Shown here piece after piece: positions 25,391-34,505 of a DNA stretch of 64,000 nt. The notes beneath the pieces were generated by a model. It did not search any database, was not told the DNA's origin, and saw only the letters and a program-made list of their open reading frames with translations. Within the stretch, counting starts at the first letter, position 1; every line of letters starts with the position of its first letter. Both the position numbers and the translations under genes were made by a program. Source of the stretch: Pseudomonadota bacterium. Lineage in GTDB: Bacteria > Desulfobacterota > Desulfarculia > Desulfarculales > Desulfarculaceae. The stretch covers positions 15,639 to 79,638 of the forward strand of contig JAHIQI010000040.1 in assembly GCA_018902755.1 (NCBI GenBank). The letters run 5' to 3'.

Positions 25391-26482
25391 ATGGCGGAGA
25401 CCATCCCCCACAACAGCGGCCCCCAGGACCTCCTGGCCGCCTACGACTATGAGCTGCCCCCGGAGCTCATAGCCCAGGCCCCGGCCCGGCGGCGGGCGCA
25501 GGCCCGGCTTCTGCATCTTCCCCGGCATCAGGGGCAGGCGGGCCACCACCGGGTGGCCTCTCTCACCCGCCTACTGAGGGCCGGCGACCTGTTGGTGCTC
25601 AACGACACCAGGGTGGTTCCGGCCCGCCTCATGGCCGCCAAGCCCAGCGGCGGGCGGGTGGAGATTTTGCTGTTGTCCCCGGCCCAGCCCCACAAGCGCC
25701 TGGGGGACGGCCGCGAGGTGCACCAGTGCCTGTTGCGCTCCCACAAGACCCTGGCTCAGGGCGTCCGCCTGCGTCTGAGCGGCGAGCCAGAGGTCTGGGT
25801 GCGAGTGCTGGAGCGTAGTGAGCGGGGCAAGGCCCTGGTGGAGTTTCCCGCCTCGGCCCTCAAGCTGGCCACCGACAGGGGGGCCACGCCGCTGCCGCCC
25901 TACATCAAGCGGCCCCAGGGGCCGAACGCGGACGACGCTTCACGCTACCAGACGGTATACGCGGCCCATCCCGGAGCCGTGGCCGCCCCCACCGCGGGCC
26001 TGCACCTGAGCCGGGAGCTCTTGGCCGCCCTGGCTCGCCGGGGGGTGGGACACACCCACCTGACCTTGCACGTGGGCTACGGCACCTTTGCCGAGCCCGA
26101 CCCGGCCCAGTTGGCCGCCGGGCGACTGCACTCGGAGTGGGTGGAGATATCCCCCGAGGCGGCGCTGGCCGTGGCCAGGGCCAAAAAGCGGGGAGGGCGG
26201 GTCATCGCCGTGGGCACCACCAGCCTGCGCTCCCTGGAGTGGCGTCCCGGCCCCGGCGGGGTGCCCCAGCCCGGAGCCGGATGGTGCGATCTGCTCATCG
26301 CGCCGGGCCACGATTTACGGGTGGCCGATGGACTGATAACCAATTTTCATCTGCCCCGCACCACCTTGCTCATGCTGGTGGCCACCTTGGCCGGGCGCGA
26401 GCGGGTGCTGGCCGCCTATAGGGAGGCCATGGCCCGAAGCTATCGTTTTTATAGCTACGGCGACGCCATGCTGATAATCTGA
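25391..26482 (+). CDS. queA: S-adenosylmethionine:tRNA ribosyltransferase-isomerase
   Basis: 363 residues. Transfers and isomerises the ribosyl group of SAM onto preQ1 at tRNA position 34 to give epoxyqueuosine. Family signatures run the full length: YDYELPPELIAQ at the N-terminus, LLVLNDTRVVPARL, RYQTVYA then PGAVAAPTAGLH, HVGYGTF and the C-terminal TNFHLPRTTLLMLV. I chose ATG 25391 because it places the start close to the family N-terminus; an in-frame TTG at 25367 is possible. The stop overlaps the tgt start by one base (TGATG). Confidence 0.95.
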   Translation: MAETIPHNSGPQDLLAAYDYELPPELIAQAPARRRAQARLLHLPRHQGQAGHHRVASLTRLLRAGDLLVLNDTRVVPARLMAAKPSGGRVEILLLSPAQPHKRLGDGREVHQCLLRSHKTLAQGVRLRLSGEPEVWVRVLERSERGKALVEFPASALKLATDRGATPLPPYIKRPQGPNADDASRYQTVYAAHPGAVAAPTAGLHLSRELLAALARRGVGHTHLTLHVGYGTFAEPDPAQLAAGRLHSEWVEISPEAALAVARAKKRGGRVIAVGTTSLRSLEWRPGPGGVPQPGAGWCDLLIAPGHDLRVADGLITNFHLPRTTLLMLVATLAGRERVLAAYREAMARSYRFYSYGDAMLII

Positions 26483-27615
26483 TGGCGCGTTTGAGCTTTG
26501 AAATATCGGCCACCAGCGGGCGGGCCCGCACCGGTCGCCTGCACACCCGCCGCGGGGTGGTGGACACCCCGGCCTTCATGCCGGTGGGCACCCAGGGCAC
26601 GGTGAAGGGGCTTTTGCCCGAGGAGGTGTCGGGCCTGGGGGCCCAAATGATCCTGGGCAACACCTACCACCTGCTGCTCAGGCCGGGGGTGAAGACGGTG
26701 GCCGATTTGGGCGGGCTGCACCGCTTCATGAACTGGCCGGGGTCCATCCTCACCGACAGCGGCGGTTTCCAGGTGTTTTCCCTGAGCGGCCTGCGCAGTC
26801 TGGACGAGCAGGGGGCCAGCTTCCGCTCCCACTTGGACGGCCAACTGCTGCGCATGACCCCCGAATCGGTGATCGAAGCCCAACAGATGCTGGGCTCGGA
26901 CATCATGATGGTTTTGGATGAATGCCCCCCGCCCGGCTCGCCCCGGGAGTATTTGGCCGATTCCCTGGAGCGCGACGCCCGTTGGGCGGCCCGCGCCCTG
27001 GCCGCGCGCACCGATAAAGGGGGCGCATTGCTGGGAATAGTGCAGGGTGGGGTGTATAGTGACCTGCGAGCCCGCAGCGTGGAGCTGTTGGCTGCCTTGG
27101 AACTGGACGGATACGCCTTGGGCGGCCTCAGTGTGGGCGAACCCAAACCCCGTATGATGGAGGTTATCGACGGCACCGTGCCCCAGTTACCGGACGGCAA
27201 ACCGGTATATCTCATGGGCGTGGGCGAGCCGGCCGATTTGGTGCGTTGCGTGGGCTTGGGGGTGGACATGTTCGATTGCGTGCTCCCCACCCGCATGGCC
27301 CGCACCGGAACCTTGCTGACCTCCAAGGGGCGGCTGAACCTGCGCAACAGCCGGTTCAAGGACGACCCCAGGCCGGTGGAGGAGGGCTGCGGGTGCCCCA
27401 CCTGCCGCCATTACAGCCGGGCGTACCTGCGTCATTTGGTCATGGCCAAGGAGTTGTTGGCTTATCGCTTGAATACGGTGCACAACTTGCACTACATTCT
27501 TCAGTTGATGGCCGGGCTGCGCCGGGCCATCGCAGAGAATAAATACGAGATTTACGCTCGCCAGGTGCTTGCGGGGCTGGAGCCCTCGGGCCAGGAGCGG
27601 GCGGCGTTAACCTAG
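26482..27615 (+). CDS. tgt: Queuine/preQ1 tRNA-guanine transglycosylase
   Basis: 377 residues. Exchanges guanine 34 of tRNA-Asn, Asp, His and Tyr for preQ1. Catalytic Asp residues occur in ILTDSGGFQVFSL and in VDMFDCVLPTRMARTG. The substrate-site GGLSVGEP and the zinc site CGCPTCRHYSRAYLRHL near the C-terminus are intact. The ATG overlaps the queA stop. The order queA-tgt-yajC-secD-secF is the same as in Escherichia coli. Confidence 0.96.
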   Translation: MARLSFEISATSGRARTGRLHTRRGVVDTPAFMPVGTQGTVKGLLPEEVSGLGAQMILGNTYHLLLRPGVKTVADLGGLHRFMNWPGSILTDSGGFQVFSLSGLRSLDEQGASFRSHLDGQLLRMTPESVIEAQQMLGSDIMMVLDECPPPGSPREYLADSLERDARWAARALAARTDKGGALLGIVQGGVYSDLRARSVELLAALELDGYALGGLSVGEPKPRMMEVIDGTVPQLPDGKPVYLMGVGEPADLVRCVGLGVDMFDCVLPTRMARTGTLLTSKGRLNLRNSRFKDDPRPVEEGCGCPTCRHYSRAYLRHLVMAKELLAYRLNTVHNLHYILQLMAGLRRAIAENKYEIYARQVLAGLEPSGQERAALT

Positions 27616-27625
27616 GGAGGATAAG

Positions 27626-28009
27626 ATGTTAGATTGGTTGACCACGGGCACCGCCTGGGCTATGGGCGGTGGGCAGCAGAGCGCCAGCGGTGGCGAAAGC
27701 GCCGGCGGTTTGGGCGGACTTCTCTCCGGCCCCATCCCCATGCTCGTACTGATGTTCGTGATTTTCTACTTCCTGCTCATCCGGCCCCAGCAGAAGAAGG
27801 CCAAGGCCCACAAGGCCATGCTGGCCAACATCCACAAGGGCGACAAGATTCTGACCAACGGCGGGATCTACGGCCGCGTGACCGGTCTGGACGACCAGAA
27901 CCTGACTTTGGAGATCGCTCCCCAGGTCCGCATCAAGGTCAGCCGTGGGCACATCGCCGGTGTGGTCGGCGCTGGCGGCGCTCCGCCGGCTCCCCCGGCC
28001 AAGAAGTAA
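27626..28009 (+). CDS. yajC: Preprotein translocase accessory subunit YajC
   Basis: 127 residues with one membrane segment (about 35-55) flanked by the family motif FYFLLIRPQQKKAKAHK, then a small soluble beta domain (VTGLDDQNLTLEI). It binds the SecDF complex. The N-terminal 30 residues are Gly/Ser/Gln-rich and the C-terminus is Pro/Ala-rich. The ATG follows GGGAGGATA. Confidence 0.92.
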   Translation: MLDWLTTGTAWAMGGGQQSASGGESAGGLGGLLSGPIPMLVLMFVIFYFLLIRPQQKKAKAHKAMLANIHKGDKILTNGGIYGRVTGLDDQNLTLEIAPQVRIKVSRGHIAGVVGAGGAPPAPPAKK

Positions 28010-28085
28010 CCGCAAGCTGAAATTGGTTTCGCCCATCTCCGGCCCAACCGGCCGGGGAGGGAATCTGCTGCGTTAGGAGTTCACC

Positions 28086-29693
28086 TTGCCTAAGAACTTC
28101 TTTATGAAGTCCACCCTGGTGGCTGTGGTCGTCATTTTGGCCCTGCTTTACCTGGTGCCCACCATAGGAGGCGGCAAACTGCCTGCCTGGTGGACCAACA
28201 CCTTGCCCAGCGACCGCGTTCGCCTGGGCCTGGACCTGCAGGGGGGAATGCACTTGATCCTGGAGGTGGAGACCCAGAAAGCGGTTGCCGCCTCCGTGGA
28301 GCGCTCCAGCCAGGAGCTGCAGCGCAAAATACAAGATGACAACATTCGCGCCATTCGCCCCCAGGCCGGTAAAGACAACACCATCAGTTTGGTCTTGCTG
28401 CACAACAACGACCGGGCCAAGCTGGAGGACCTGGTAAAGCGGGATTATCCCGACTACGCCGTGGCTTCCAGCCGCACCTTGGAGGACGGCAAGATCCAGA
28501 TGATCTTGCAGCTCACCGCCAAGGCGGCCAAGCACATCGCCGAGCAGGCCTCCACCCAGGCCCTAGAAACCATCCGCAACCGCGTGGACCAGTTCGGGGT
28601 GAGCGAGCCGGAGATTCTGCCCCAATCCGAGGGGCGCATCCTCATCCAGCTGCCGGGCGTCAAGGACCCCCAGCGGGCGGTGGCCCTAATCGGCAAGACC
28701 GCCCAGCTGGAGTTCAAGCTGGTCGACGACTCGGTGAACCCCGCCACGGTGACCAAGGCCACCTTGCCTCCGGGCGACGAGATCTTGGATATGTACCGGC
28801 GCGACCATGCCAGCGGCCGGGTGGACAAGGAGCCCATTGTGGTGCACCGCCGGGTGGCCATGACCGGGGCCACCATCACCGACGCCCGGGTGCAGATGGA
28901 CTCCCAGTACAACCAGCCCTACGTCTCGGTGGCCTTTGACCGGGCCGGGGCCCGCCAGTTCGCCGACATCACCACCCGCAACGTGAAAAAGCGCCTGGCC
29001 ATCATCCTGGACGGCAAGGTGCAGTCGGCTCCGGTAATCCAGGAGCCCATCACCGGCGGCGAGGCCCGCATCTCCGGCGACTTCACCATGGAAGAGGCCA
29101 GGGATCTGGCCGTGGTGCTGCGCTCGGGCGCGCTGCCCGCTCCGGTGAAGATCCTGGAAGAGCGCACCGTGGGCCCCAGCCTGGGTCAGGACTCCATCGA
29201 CAAGGGACTGCTGTCCATGGTGGTGGGCTTCTGCCTGGTGGTGGCGTTCATCCTGCTCTATTATCGCTTGGCCGGTGTGTTCGCCAACCTGGCGCTGCTG
29301 TTAAACCTGGTGATCATCACCGGGGCCCTGGCCGCCTTCCAGGCGACCCTGACCCTGCCGGGCATAGCGGGCATCATCCTGACCATCGGCATGGCGGTTG
29401 ACGCCAACGTGCTGATCTTCGAGAGGGTGCGTGAAGAGCTGAGGATGGGCAAGACGCCCTTCGCGGCGGTGGAGGCGGGTTACGGCAAGGCGACCCTGAC
29501 CATTTTGGACGCCAACATCACCACCCTGATCGCGGCCCTGGTGTTGTTCCAGTTCGGAACCGGGCCCATCCGCGGCTTCGCGGTGACGCTGACCATAGGT
29601 ATCGCCTCGTCGTTGTTCACGGCCATCACCTTCACCAGGTTGCTGTTTGACCTTTACCTGCACCAGTTCAGGCCCCGGCGGCTTCTGATCTAG
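28086..29693 (+). CDS. secD: Protein translocase subunit SecD
   Basis: 535 residues. An RND-type inner-membrane protein that uses proton flow to pull exported proteins across after SecA. Start TTG at 28086 follows TTAGGAGTTC. It has an N-terminal membrane segment, the GLDLQGGMHLILEV motif, a large periplasmic P1 region with VDQFGVSEPEI, and five C-terminal membrane segments with GMAVDANVLIFERVREEL. The length is shorter than the E. coli form and typical for many bacteria. It is followed 12 bases later by secF. Confidence 0.95.
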   Translation: MPKNFFMKSTLVAVVVILALLYLVPTIGGGKLPAWWTNTLPSDRVRLGLDLQGGMHLILEVETQKAVAASVERSSQELQRKIQDDNIRAIRPQAGKDNTISLVLLHNNDRAKLEDLVKRDYPDYAVASSRTLEDGKIQMILQLTAKAAKHIAEQASTQALETIRNRVDQFGVSEPEILPQSEGRILIQLPGVKDPQRAVALIGKTAQLEFKLVDDSVNPATVTKATLPPGDEILDMYRRDHASGRVDKEPIVVHRRVAMTGATITDARVQMDSQYNQPYVSVAFDRAGARQFADITTRNVKKRLAIILDGKVQSAPVIQEPITGGEARISGDFTMEEARDLAVVLRSGALPAPVKILEERTVGPSLGQDSIDKGLLSMVVGFCLVVAFILLYYRLAGVFANLALLLNLVIITGALAAFQATLTLPGIAGIILTIGMAVDANVLIFERVREELRMGKTPFAAVEAGYGKATLTILDANITTLIAALVLFQFGTGPIRGFAVTLTIGIASSLFTAITFTRLLFDLYLHQFRPRRLLI

Positions 29694-29705
29694 GGTGGAG
29701 CACCC

Positions 29706-30923
29706 ATGGAATTTATAAAGCCGAACGTAAACATAAATTTTGTTGGCAACCGTGTTAAGGCCTACATCGTCAGCGGCCTGCTGATTTTGTTGACCGTAGT
29801 CAGCCTTTTAATCCACGGTGGCCCCAACTACGGCATCGACTTCGCCGGCGGCATCCTGGTGCAGGTGCGCTTCACTCAGCCCACCGACGCCGCGGACATA
29901 AAGAAGGCCTTGGCGCCCCTAGGCATGGACCAGTCCCTGGTGCAGGGCTTTGGAGACAAGAAGAACAACGAGTTCCTCATCCGCAACGAGCGTTCCGGGC
30001 TCGAACTGCAAGGCCTGAGCGACCGGGTCCGCACAACCCTGGCCAAGACCTACGGCAAAGGCAAGGTGGAGGTGCGCCGGGTGGAGATGGTGGGCCCCAA
30101 GGTGGGCAAGGACCTTCGCGAGAAGGCCCTGCTGGCCATCTTCTACGCCATCATCATGATCGCGGTGTACATCTCCGGGCGCTTTGAGCAGAAGTGGGGC
30201 TTGGCCGCGGTGATGGCCGGTGTATTGGTGGGGGCCACCCTGCTGGTGCAGGCCCTGATCACCGCCATGGGGGGCGAAGAGGGCATCGCCATGGTGTTGC
30301 TCATCCTCACCGCCTTGGTGGTGACGGTGGGCGCCTGCTGGCTTCTGAAGCTGCGCTACGCCTTGGGCGCCATCGTGGCCTTGATCCACGACGTGGTCAT
30401 CACCGTGGGTGTGTTCAGCCTGCTGGACAAGGAATTCACCCTGGCCACCGTGGCTGCCCTGCTGACCATCATCGGTTACTCGCTCAACGACACCATCATC
30501 GTCTACGACCGCATCCGCGAGAACCTGAAGAAGTCGGGCAAGCAACCCTTGGGCGAGACCATCAACGCCTCCATAAACCAGACCCTCAGCCGCACCATTC
30601 TGACCTCGGGCACCACTCTGCTGGTGCTGGCGTGTCTGTTCATCCTGGGTGGCGGGGTTATCGAGGACTTCGCCCTGGCCCTGCTGGTCGGCGTGGTGGT
30701 GGGCACCTATTCCTCCATCTTCGTGGCCAGCCCGGTGCTTTTGCTGCTGCCCGAAGGACGGCCCATGGTCATCCGGCGCTCCGAACCGGCCAGGGCCGCA
30801 GCGGTCCGCCCGGAGCCGTTGGCCGCGCAAGCCGCCCCCACCCAGGTCAGCGCCGGCAAGGCCGCCAGCGCGGCCAGGCAAAAGCGGAGCAAAAAATCGG
30901 GTCGTAAGGGTAAACGACGCTAA
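29706..30923 (+). CDS. secF: Protein translocase subunit SecF, with an internal insertion
   Basis: 405 residues, about 90 longer than a typical SecF. The N-terminal membrane segment, GIDFAGGILVQV motif and periplasmic domain are normal. After RFEQKWGLAAV the usual continuation (a helix with HDVxxTxG) is delayed by about 60 residues that contain two extra hydrophobic segments, then resumes at LRYALGAIVALIHDVVITVG, followed by the conserved IGYSLNDTIIVYDRIREN. The flanks of the insertion resemble each other, hinting at an internal duplication. A basic Ala/Lys-rich tail of about 45 residues ends the protein. Confidence 0.92.
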   Translation: MEFIKPNVNINFVGNRVKAYIVSGLLILLTVVSLLIHGGPNYGIDFAGGILVQVRFTQPTDAADIKKALAPLGMDQSLVQGFGDKKNNEFLIRNERSGLELQGLSDRVRTTLAKTYGKGKVEVRRVEMVGPKVGKDLREKALLAIFYAIIMIAVYISGRFEQKWGLAAVMAGVLVGATLLVQALITAMGGEEGIAMVLLILTALVVTVGACWLLKLRYALGAIVALIHDVVITVGVFSLLDKEFTLATVAALLTIIGYSLNDTIIVYDRIRENLKKSGKQPLGETINASINQTLSRTILTSGTTLLVLACLFILGGGVIEDFALALLVGVVVGTYSSIFVASPVLLLLPEGRPMVIRRSEPARAAAVRPEPLAAQAAPTQVSAGKAASAARQKRSKKSGRKGKRR

Positions 30924-30944
30924 AGCCCCCCTTTGGGGCTTGCT
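30924..30944 (+). terminator. Likely terminator after secF
   Basis: AAGCCCC and GGGGCTT form a 7-bp stem around a short loop immediately after the secF stop, followed by the weakly T-rich TGCTTGTG. It would end the queA-secF unit before parA. Confidence 0.6.
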
Positions 30945-30975
30945 TGTGCCGGCCTTGCCCGGCTAAGTTGAAGGC

Positions 30976-31776
30976 ATGGGCCGAATCATAACCATAGCCA
31001 ACCAAAAGGGTGGGGTGGGTAAAACCACCACCGCGGTGAATCTCGCCGCGTGCCTGGCCTCGGCCGGGCAATCCACCCTCTTGGTTGACTGCGACCCCCA
31101 GGGCAACGCCACCAGCGGCCTGGGGGTCGCTCTTGATGCCGGCAGCCCCACCCTGTACCACGTCATGATCGGCCAGGTTACCGCCCGTGAGGCGGTGCAG
31201 CCCACCACCCTGGAAAACCTGCACCTGTTGGGTTCGGACGTGAACCTGTTCGGGGCGGAGGTGGAACTGGCCGGGTCGGCGGGGCGCGAGCGTCTGTTGG
31301 CCACGGCCTTGTCTCCTTTAACTTCCAGTTATAGCTATATTTTGCTGGATTGTCCCCCCTCCCTGGGCCTGTTGACCCTCAACGCCCTCACCGCCTGCCA
31401 TGGGGTGTTGATCCCCTTGCAGACCGAGTATTACGCCTTGGAGGGGCTCACCCAACTGCTGCACACCATCGCCAGGGTGCGCCGCACCCTGAACGTGGGG
31501 CTTCAGGTGGAGGGCATCCTGCTGACCATGTACGACCAACGCAACAACCTTTCCCATCAGGTGGCCGACGACGTGCGGGGCCATTTCAAGGGAATGGTTT
31601 ACGAAACGGTGGTGCCGCGCAACGTGCGGCTTTCCGAGGCGCCCAGCCACGGCCTGCCGGTGATACTCTACGATGCCCGTTGCGCCGGGGCCCAGAGCTA
31701 CCTGGCCCTGACCCAGGAAGTCATGGACGGCCCCCGCAGCAATTCGGGAGCGCCGGAGGAGGGCCAGGCGGCATGA
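30976..31776 (+). CDS. parA: Chromosome partitioning ATPase ParA/Soj
   Basis: 266 residues. Deviant Walker A KGGVGKTT at 11-18, YILLDCPPSLGLLT as Walker B, and TEYYALEGLTQLL as the switch region mark a chromosomal Soj-type ParA without an N-terminal HTH. It works with ParB to move replication origins. Its TGA overlaps the parB ATG. ParAB often lies near the replication origin, but no gidAB, dnaA or rnpA is seen here. Confidence 0.94.
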   Translation: MGRIITIANQKGGVGKTTTAVNLAACLASAGQSTLLVDCDPQGNATSGLGVALDAGSPTLYHVMIGQVTAREAVQPTTLENLHLLGSDVNLFGAEVELAGSAGRERLLATALSPLTSSYSYILLDCPPSLGLLTLNALTACHGVLIPLQTEYYALEGLTQLLHTIARVRRTLNVGLQVEGILLTMYDQRNNLSHQVADDVRGHFKGMVYETVVPRNVRLSEAPSHGLPVILYDARCAGAQSYLALTQEVMDGPRSNSGAPEEGQAA

Positions 31777-32678
31777 GCGACCAGACCTTTGACAAGAAGA
31801 AGCCGCTGCGCCGCAAGGTGCCGGCTTTGGGACGAGGACTGGCCGCATTGTTGGGTGACGACGATTATCCCGGTGGAGGACTGGCCACCGAACCGGGGCC
31901 CGGCGAACGGGTGGTGGAGTTGCCCATCGAGCGCCTGGAGCCCAACCCCTATCAGCCGCGCCGCATTTTCGACGGCGACGCCCTCAAGGCCCTGGCAGAG
32001 TCCATCGCCGAGCACGGGGTGTTGCAGCCGTTGGTGGTGCGGCCGGTGGACCAGGGCTATCAGCTCATCGCCGGGGAGCGCCGCCTCAGAGCCAGCCAGT
32101 TGGCGGGTCGCTTGTCGGTGCCGGTGGTGGTGCGCCGGGCCACGGACCAACAGGCCCTGCTCCTGGCCCTTTTGGAGAACCTGCAGCGCGAGGACCTGAA
32201 CCCCCTGGAAGAGGCCCACGCCTACCGCCGCTTGGCCGGTGATTTTCAGCTCAACCAGGAGGAGATCGCCAGGGGGGTGGGGCGCGACCGCTCCACCGTG
32301 GCCAACAGCCTGCGCCTTCTGAAGCTCCCGGTGGAGATGCAAAAGGATCTGGCCGCCGGGCTCTTGACCGCCGGGCACGCCCGGGCCCTGCTGTCGTTGG
32401 GCAACGAAGCGGCCATGCGCGCCGCCCGCGACGAGATCGTGACCAAGGGGCTTTCGGTGCGCGCCGCCGAGGCCCTGGTCAAGAAGATGTCCATGGAGCC
32501 CGCGCCTCCAAAGGCCCCCACCCAGGAAGAGGTGCAACTCACCAGCCTGGCCGAAGACCTGCGCTATCGCCTGGGCGCCCCGGTGGAGATTAAGCGCAAG
32601 GGCAAGAAGGGGGTCATCACCATCCGCTTTTCCTCCAACAAGGAGCTGGAGCGGCTGCTGGAGCTTTTCAATAGTTAG
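31773..32678 (+). CDS. parB: Chromosome partitioning protein ParB
   Basis: 301 residues. The N-terminal GRGLAALLG motif, the ParB/Srx domain with GERRLRASQLAG (CTP-binding box), the HTH region NQEEIARGVGRDRSTVANSLRLL and a C-terminal dimerisation domain are all present. It clamps onto parS DNA and activates ParA. The start ATG at 31773 overlaps the parA stop. A full parS palindrome was not found in this window. Confidence 0.94.
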   Translation: MSDQTFDKKKPLRRKVPALGRGLAALLGDDDYPGGGLATEPGPGERVVELPIERLEPNPYQPRRIFDGDALKALAESIAEHGVLQPLVVRPVDQGYQLIAGERRLRASQLAGRLSVPVVVRRATDQQALLLALLENLQREDLNPLEEAHAYRRLAGDFQLNQEEIARGVGRDRSTVANSLRLLKLPVEMQKDLAAGLLTAGHARALLSLGNEAAMRAARDEIVTKGLSVRAAEALVKKMSMEPAPPKAPTQEEVQLTSLAEDLRYRLGAPVEIKRKGKKGVITIRFSSNKELERLLELFNS

Positions 32679-32687
32679 TCCCGTCTC

Positions 32688-33191
32688 ATGCGCCTGGTTA
32701 TCGACGGATACAATCTGATCCACACCGTGCCCGAGCTGGCCTTCGCCTCGGACAAGGGCCAGGGCCGCGAGGCCCTCATGGAGGCCCTGCGCCTCTACCG
32801 CAAAAAACGCCCCCAGAACAAAGTGCGAGTGGTGTTCGACGGCGGGGTGACTCCCGGCGGGGACAAAGAGCGCCTGGCCGGCACGCCGGTGCGTTTCTCC
32901 GGTTCCGATCGCTCGGCCGATGACGTGATCGCCGCCCTGGCCGCCAAGGAGGGCGGCGGCATCACCGTGGTGACCAGCGACCGGGAGCTGGCCGGACGCT
33001 GCCGGGTGCACGGCGCGGTGGTGCTCAGCTCCGAGGAGTTCGGCAACCGTTTGTTGGAGGTGGCGCTGGGATTGCCTCCCACGGGGGAGGGGGGCGACGA
33101 CGGCTGGGACTTTACCACCAAAAAGAGGGGGCCGGCCAAGCGCCTGCCCAAGGCTGAGCGCAAGAAAGCCAGGCGCAAGGGACGCTTATAG
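32688..33191 (+). CDS. YacP-like NYN-domain ribonuclease
   Basis: 167 residues. A PIN-like NYN endoribonuclease of the YacP/Rae1 group: VIDGYNLIH at residues 4-12 supplies the first Asp, KVRVVFDGG the second, and ADDVIAALA and VVTSDREL later acidic residues. In Bacillus the relative Rae1 cuts mRNA on the ribosome. The C-terminal 30 residues are strongly basic. It begins 9 bases after parB. Confidence 0.82.
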   Translation: MRLVIDGYNLIHTVPELAFASDKGQGREALMEALRLYRKKRPQNKVRVVFDGGVTPGGDKERLAGTPVRFSGSDRSADDVIAALAAKEGGGITVVTSDRELAGRCRVHGAVVLSSEEFGNRLLEVALGLPPTGEGGDDGWDFTTKKRGPAKRLPKAERKKARRKGRL

Positions 33192-33196
33192 CCGGA

Positions 33197-33781
33197 TTAG
33201 CGCCAGCCGTGCTCCTGACCCGCCTTTAGGCGGCCGATGTTTTCGCGGTGTTTGTACAGGACCAGCAAGGTCATCACGGTGGCCATGACCATAAAGGCCG
33301 GCGGTGCTTCGGCCACCCAGAGCCAGCCCACCGAACTGCCGCAGCCCACCATGGAACCCAATGACATGTGCTTGCTGAAGATGGCCAAGAGGATAACCAC
33401 CAGGCCGGTGGCCAGACCGGCCATGGGGGCCAGGCCCAGGAGCACGCCCAGGAAGGTGGCCACGCCCTTGCCGCCTCGAAAGCTCAGGTACACCGGCCAG
33501 CAGTGGCCCACGAAGGCGGCCAGACCCACCGCCCCGGCCCACCAGGGGGTTAGCCAGTAGTCGGCCAGCAGGGCGGGGCCCAGGCCCTTTCCGATGTCCA
33601 ACAGGAGAGTTAGCACTCCGGCGGCCCTGCCTGCCTGACGGGCCACATTGGTGGCCCCTATGTTTCCGGAGCCTCCTTGGCGGGGATCGGGCCCACCGAT
33701 GGCGCGGCTCACCACGAGCCCGAAGGGCACCGCGCCCAAAAGATATCCCGCTATTATCAAGGCCAGCCCCGCGAGGATCAT
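33197..33781 (-). CDS. plsY: Acyl-phosphate glycerol-3-phosphate acyltransferase
   Basis: 194 residues, about five membrane segments. Uses acyl-phosphate to acylate glycerol-3-phosphate, the first step of phospholipid synthesis. The three PlsY motifs are visible: GSGNIGATNVAR, the FRGGKGVATFLG loop and the later region with KHRENIGRLKAGQE. It converges on the RNase gene with only five bases between the stops. Confidence 0.95.
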   Translation of the reverse strand: MILAGLALIIAGYLLGAVPFGLVVSRAIGGPDPRQGGSGNIGATNVARQAGRAAGVLTLLLDIGKGLGPALLADYWLTPWWAGAVGLAAFVGHCWPVYLSFRGGKGVATFLGVLLGLAPMAGLATGLVVILLAIFSKHMSLGSMVGCGSSVGWLWVAEAPPAFMVMATVMTLLVLYKHRENIGRLKAGQEHGWR

Positions 33782-33871
33782 GCGCTTAAATCTCTCCTTT
33801 TGCCTGCACTTACGCGCGGGCTTGTCAGCTATTGGGCATAAGTGTATTCTCTTTTAAACAAGGAGGCAAGC

Positions 33872-34291
33872 TTGCGCATCTGTGTTATCGACGGCCAGGG
33901 CGGCGGTATAGGCAGCGTCATCATCCGGCGGCTCAAGGAAGAGTATGCCGAAACGGTGGAGGTGCTGGCCTTGGGCAGCAACGCCATTGCCACCGCCCAA
34001 ATGATGAAGGCCGGCGCCAACAGGGGCGCCACCGGCGAAAACGCCATCCTGGTAACCATTAGAGACGCCGACGTGATCATCGGACCCATCGGCATCGTCT
34101 TGGCCAACTCCATGATGGGTGAGATAACCCCGGCCGTGGCCGCAGCCGTGGCCTCCTGCCGGGCCCGCAAATTCCTCCTGCCCCTAACCCAGGAAAACGT
34201 GGAAGTGGCCAGCGTGGCCCGAGAGCCATTACCCCACCAAGTGGACCACATCGTGCAGGTCCGCCTTAAGGAGATGTTTTCCAATGTGTGA
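33872..34291 (+). CDS. DUF3842-family protein
   Basis: 139 residues. A Rossmann-like N-terminus MRICVIDGQGGGIGSVIIRRL with a glycine-rich loop suggests nucleotide binding; ALGSNAIATAQMMKAGANRGATGENAI is the second conserved block. This matches the DUF3842 family of anaerobes as I remember it; no biochemical function is known. The TTG at 33872 is chosen for the AGGAGG at 33861-33866. The 3' end overlaps cooT by eight bases, which points to a shared role, perhaps in nickel handling. Confidence 0.7.
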   Translation: MRICVIDGQGGGIGSVIIRRLKEEYAETVEVLALGSNAIATAQMMKAGANRGATGENAILVTIRDADVIIGPIGIVLANSMMGEITPAVAAAVASCRARKFLLPLTQENVEVASVAREPLPHQVDHIVQVRLKEMFSNV

Positions 34292-34478
34292 AGCAACAGC
34301 CTACCTGCTCAACAAAAGCGGTCAGGAAGAGCTGTACCTGGCCGACGTCGACCTCATCGAACCCCAGGAGGACGGCACCCTTCGGCTGGTATCCATCTAC
34401 GGCGAGCAAAAAACCCTGGCCGGGCGCATCAAATCCATGTCCCTGGTCAACCACCGGGTAGTGCTGGCCGAAAGGTAA
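34284..34478 (+). CDS. cooT: CooT-family nickel-binding protein
   Basis: 64 residues starting MCEATAYLL. CooT is a small dimeric protein that binds nickel through Cys2 and helps mature carbon monoxide dehydrogenase in Rhodospirillum; homologues are common in anaerobes without a linked coo operon. Matching blocks are LADVDLIEPQEDG, SIYGEQKTLAG and NHRVVLAE. The hydrogenase elsewhere in the window is one possible nickel client, but no CODH gene is visible. Confidence 0.85.
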   Translation: MCEATAYLLNKSGQEELYLADVDLIEPQEDGTLRLVSIYGEQKTLAGRIKSMSLVNHRVVLAER

Positions 34479-34505
34479 GACGACCAAACATTCAAGGGAG
34501 GAACC

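Noticed and set aside
30976..32678. Replication origin next to parAB
   Set aside because: No DnaA-box cluster, dnaA, dnaN, gidA or rnpA was recognised nearby.
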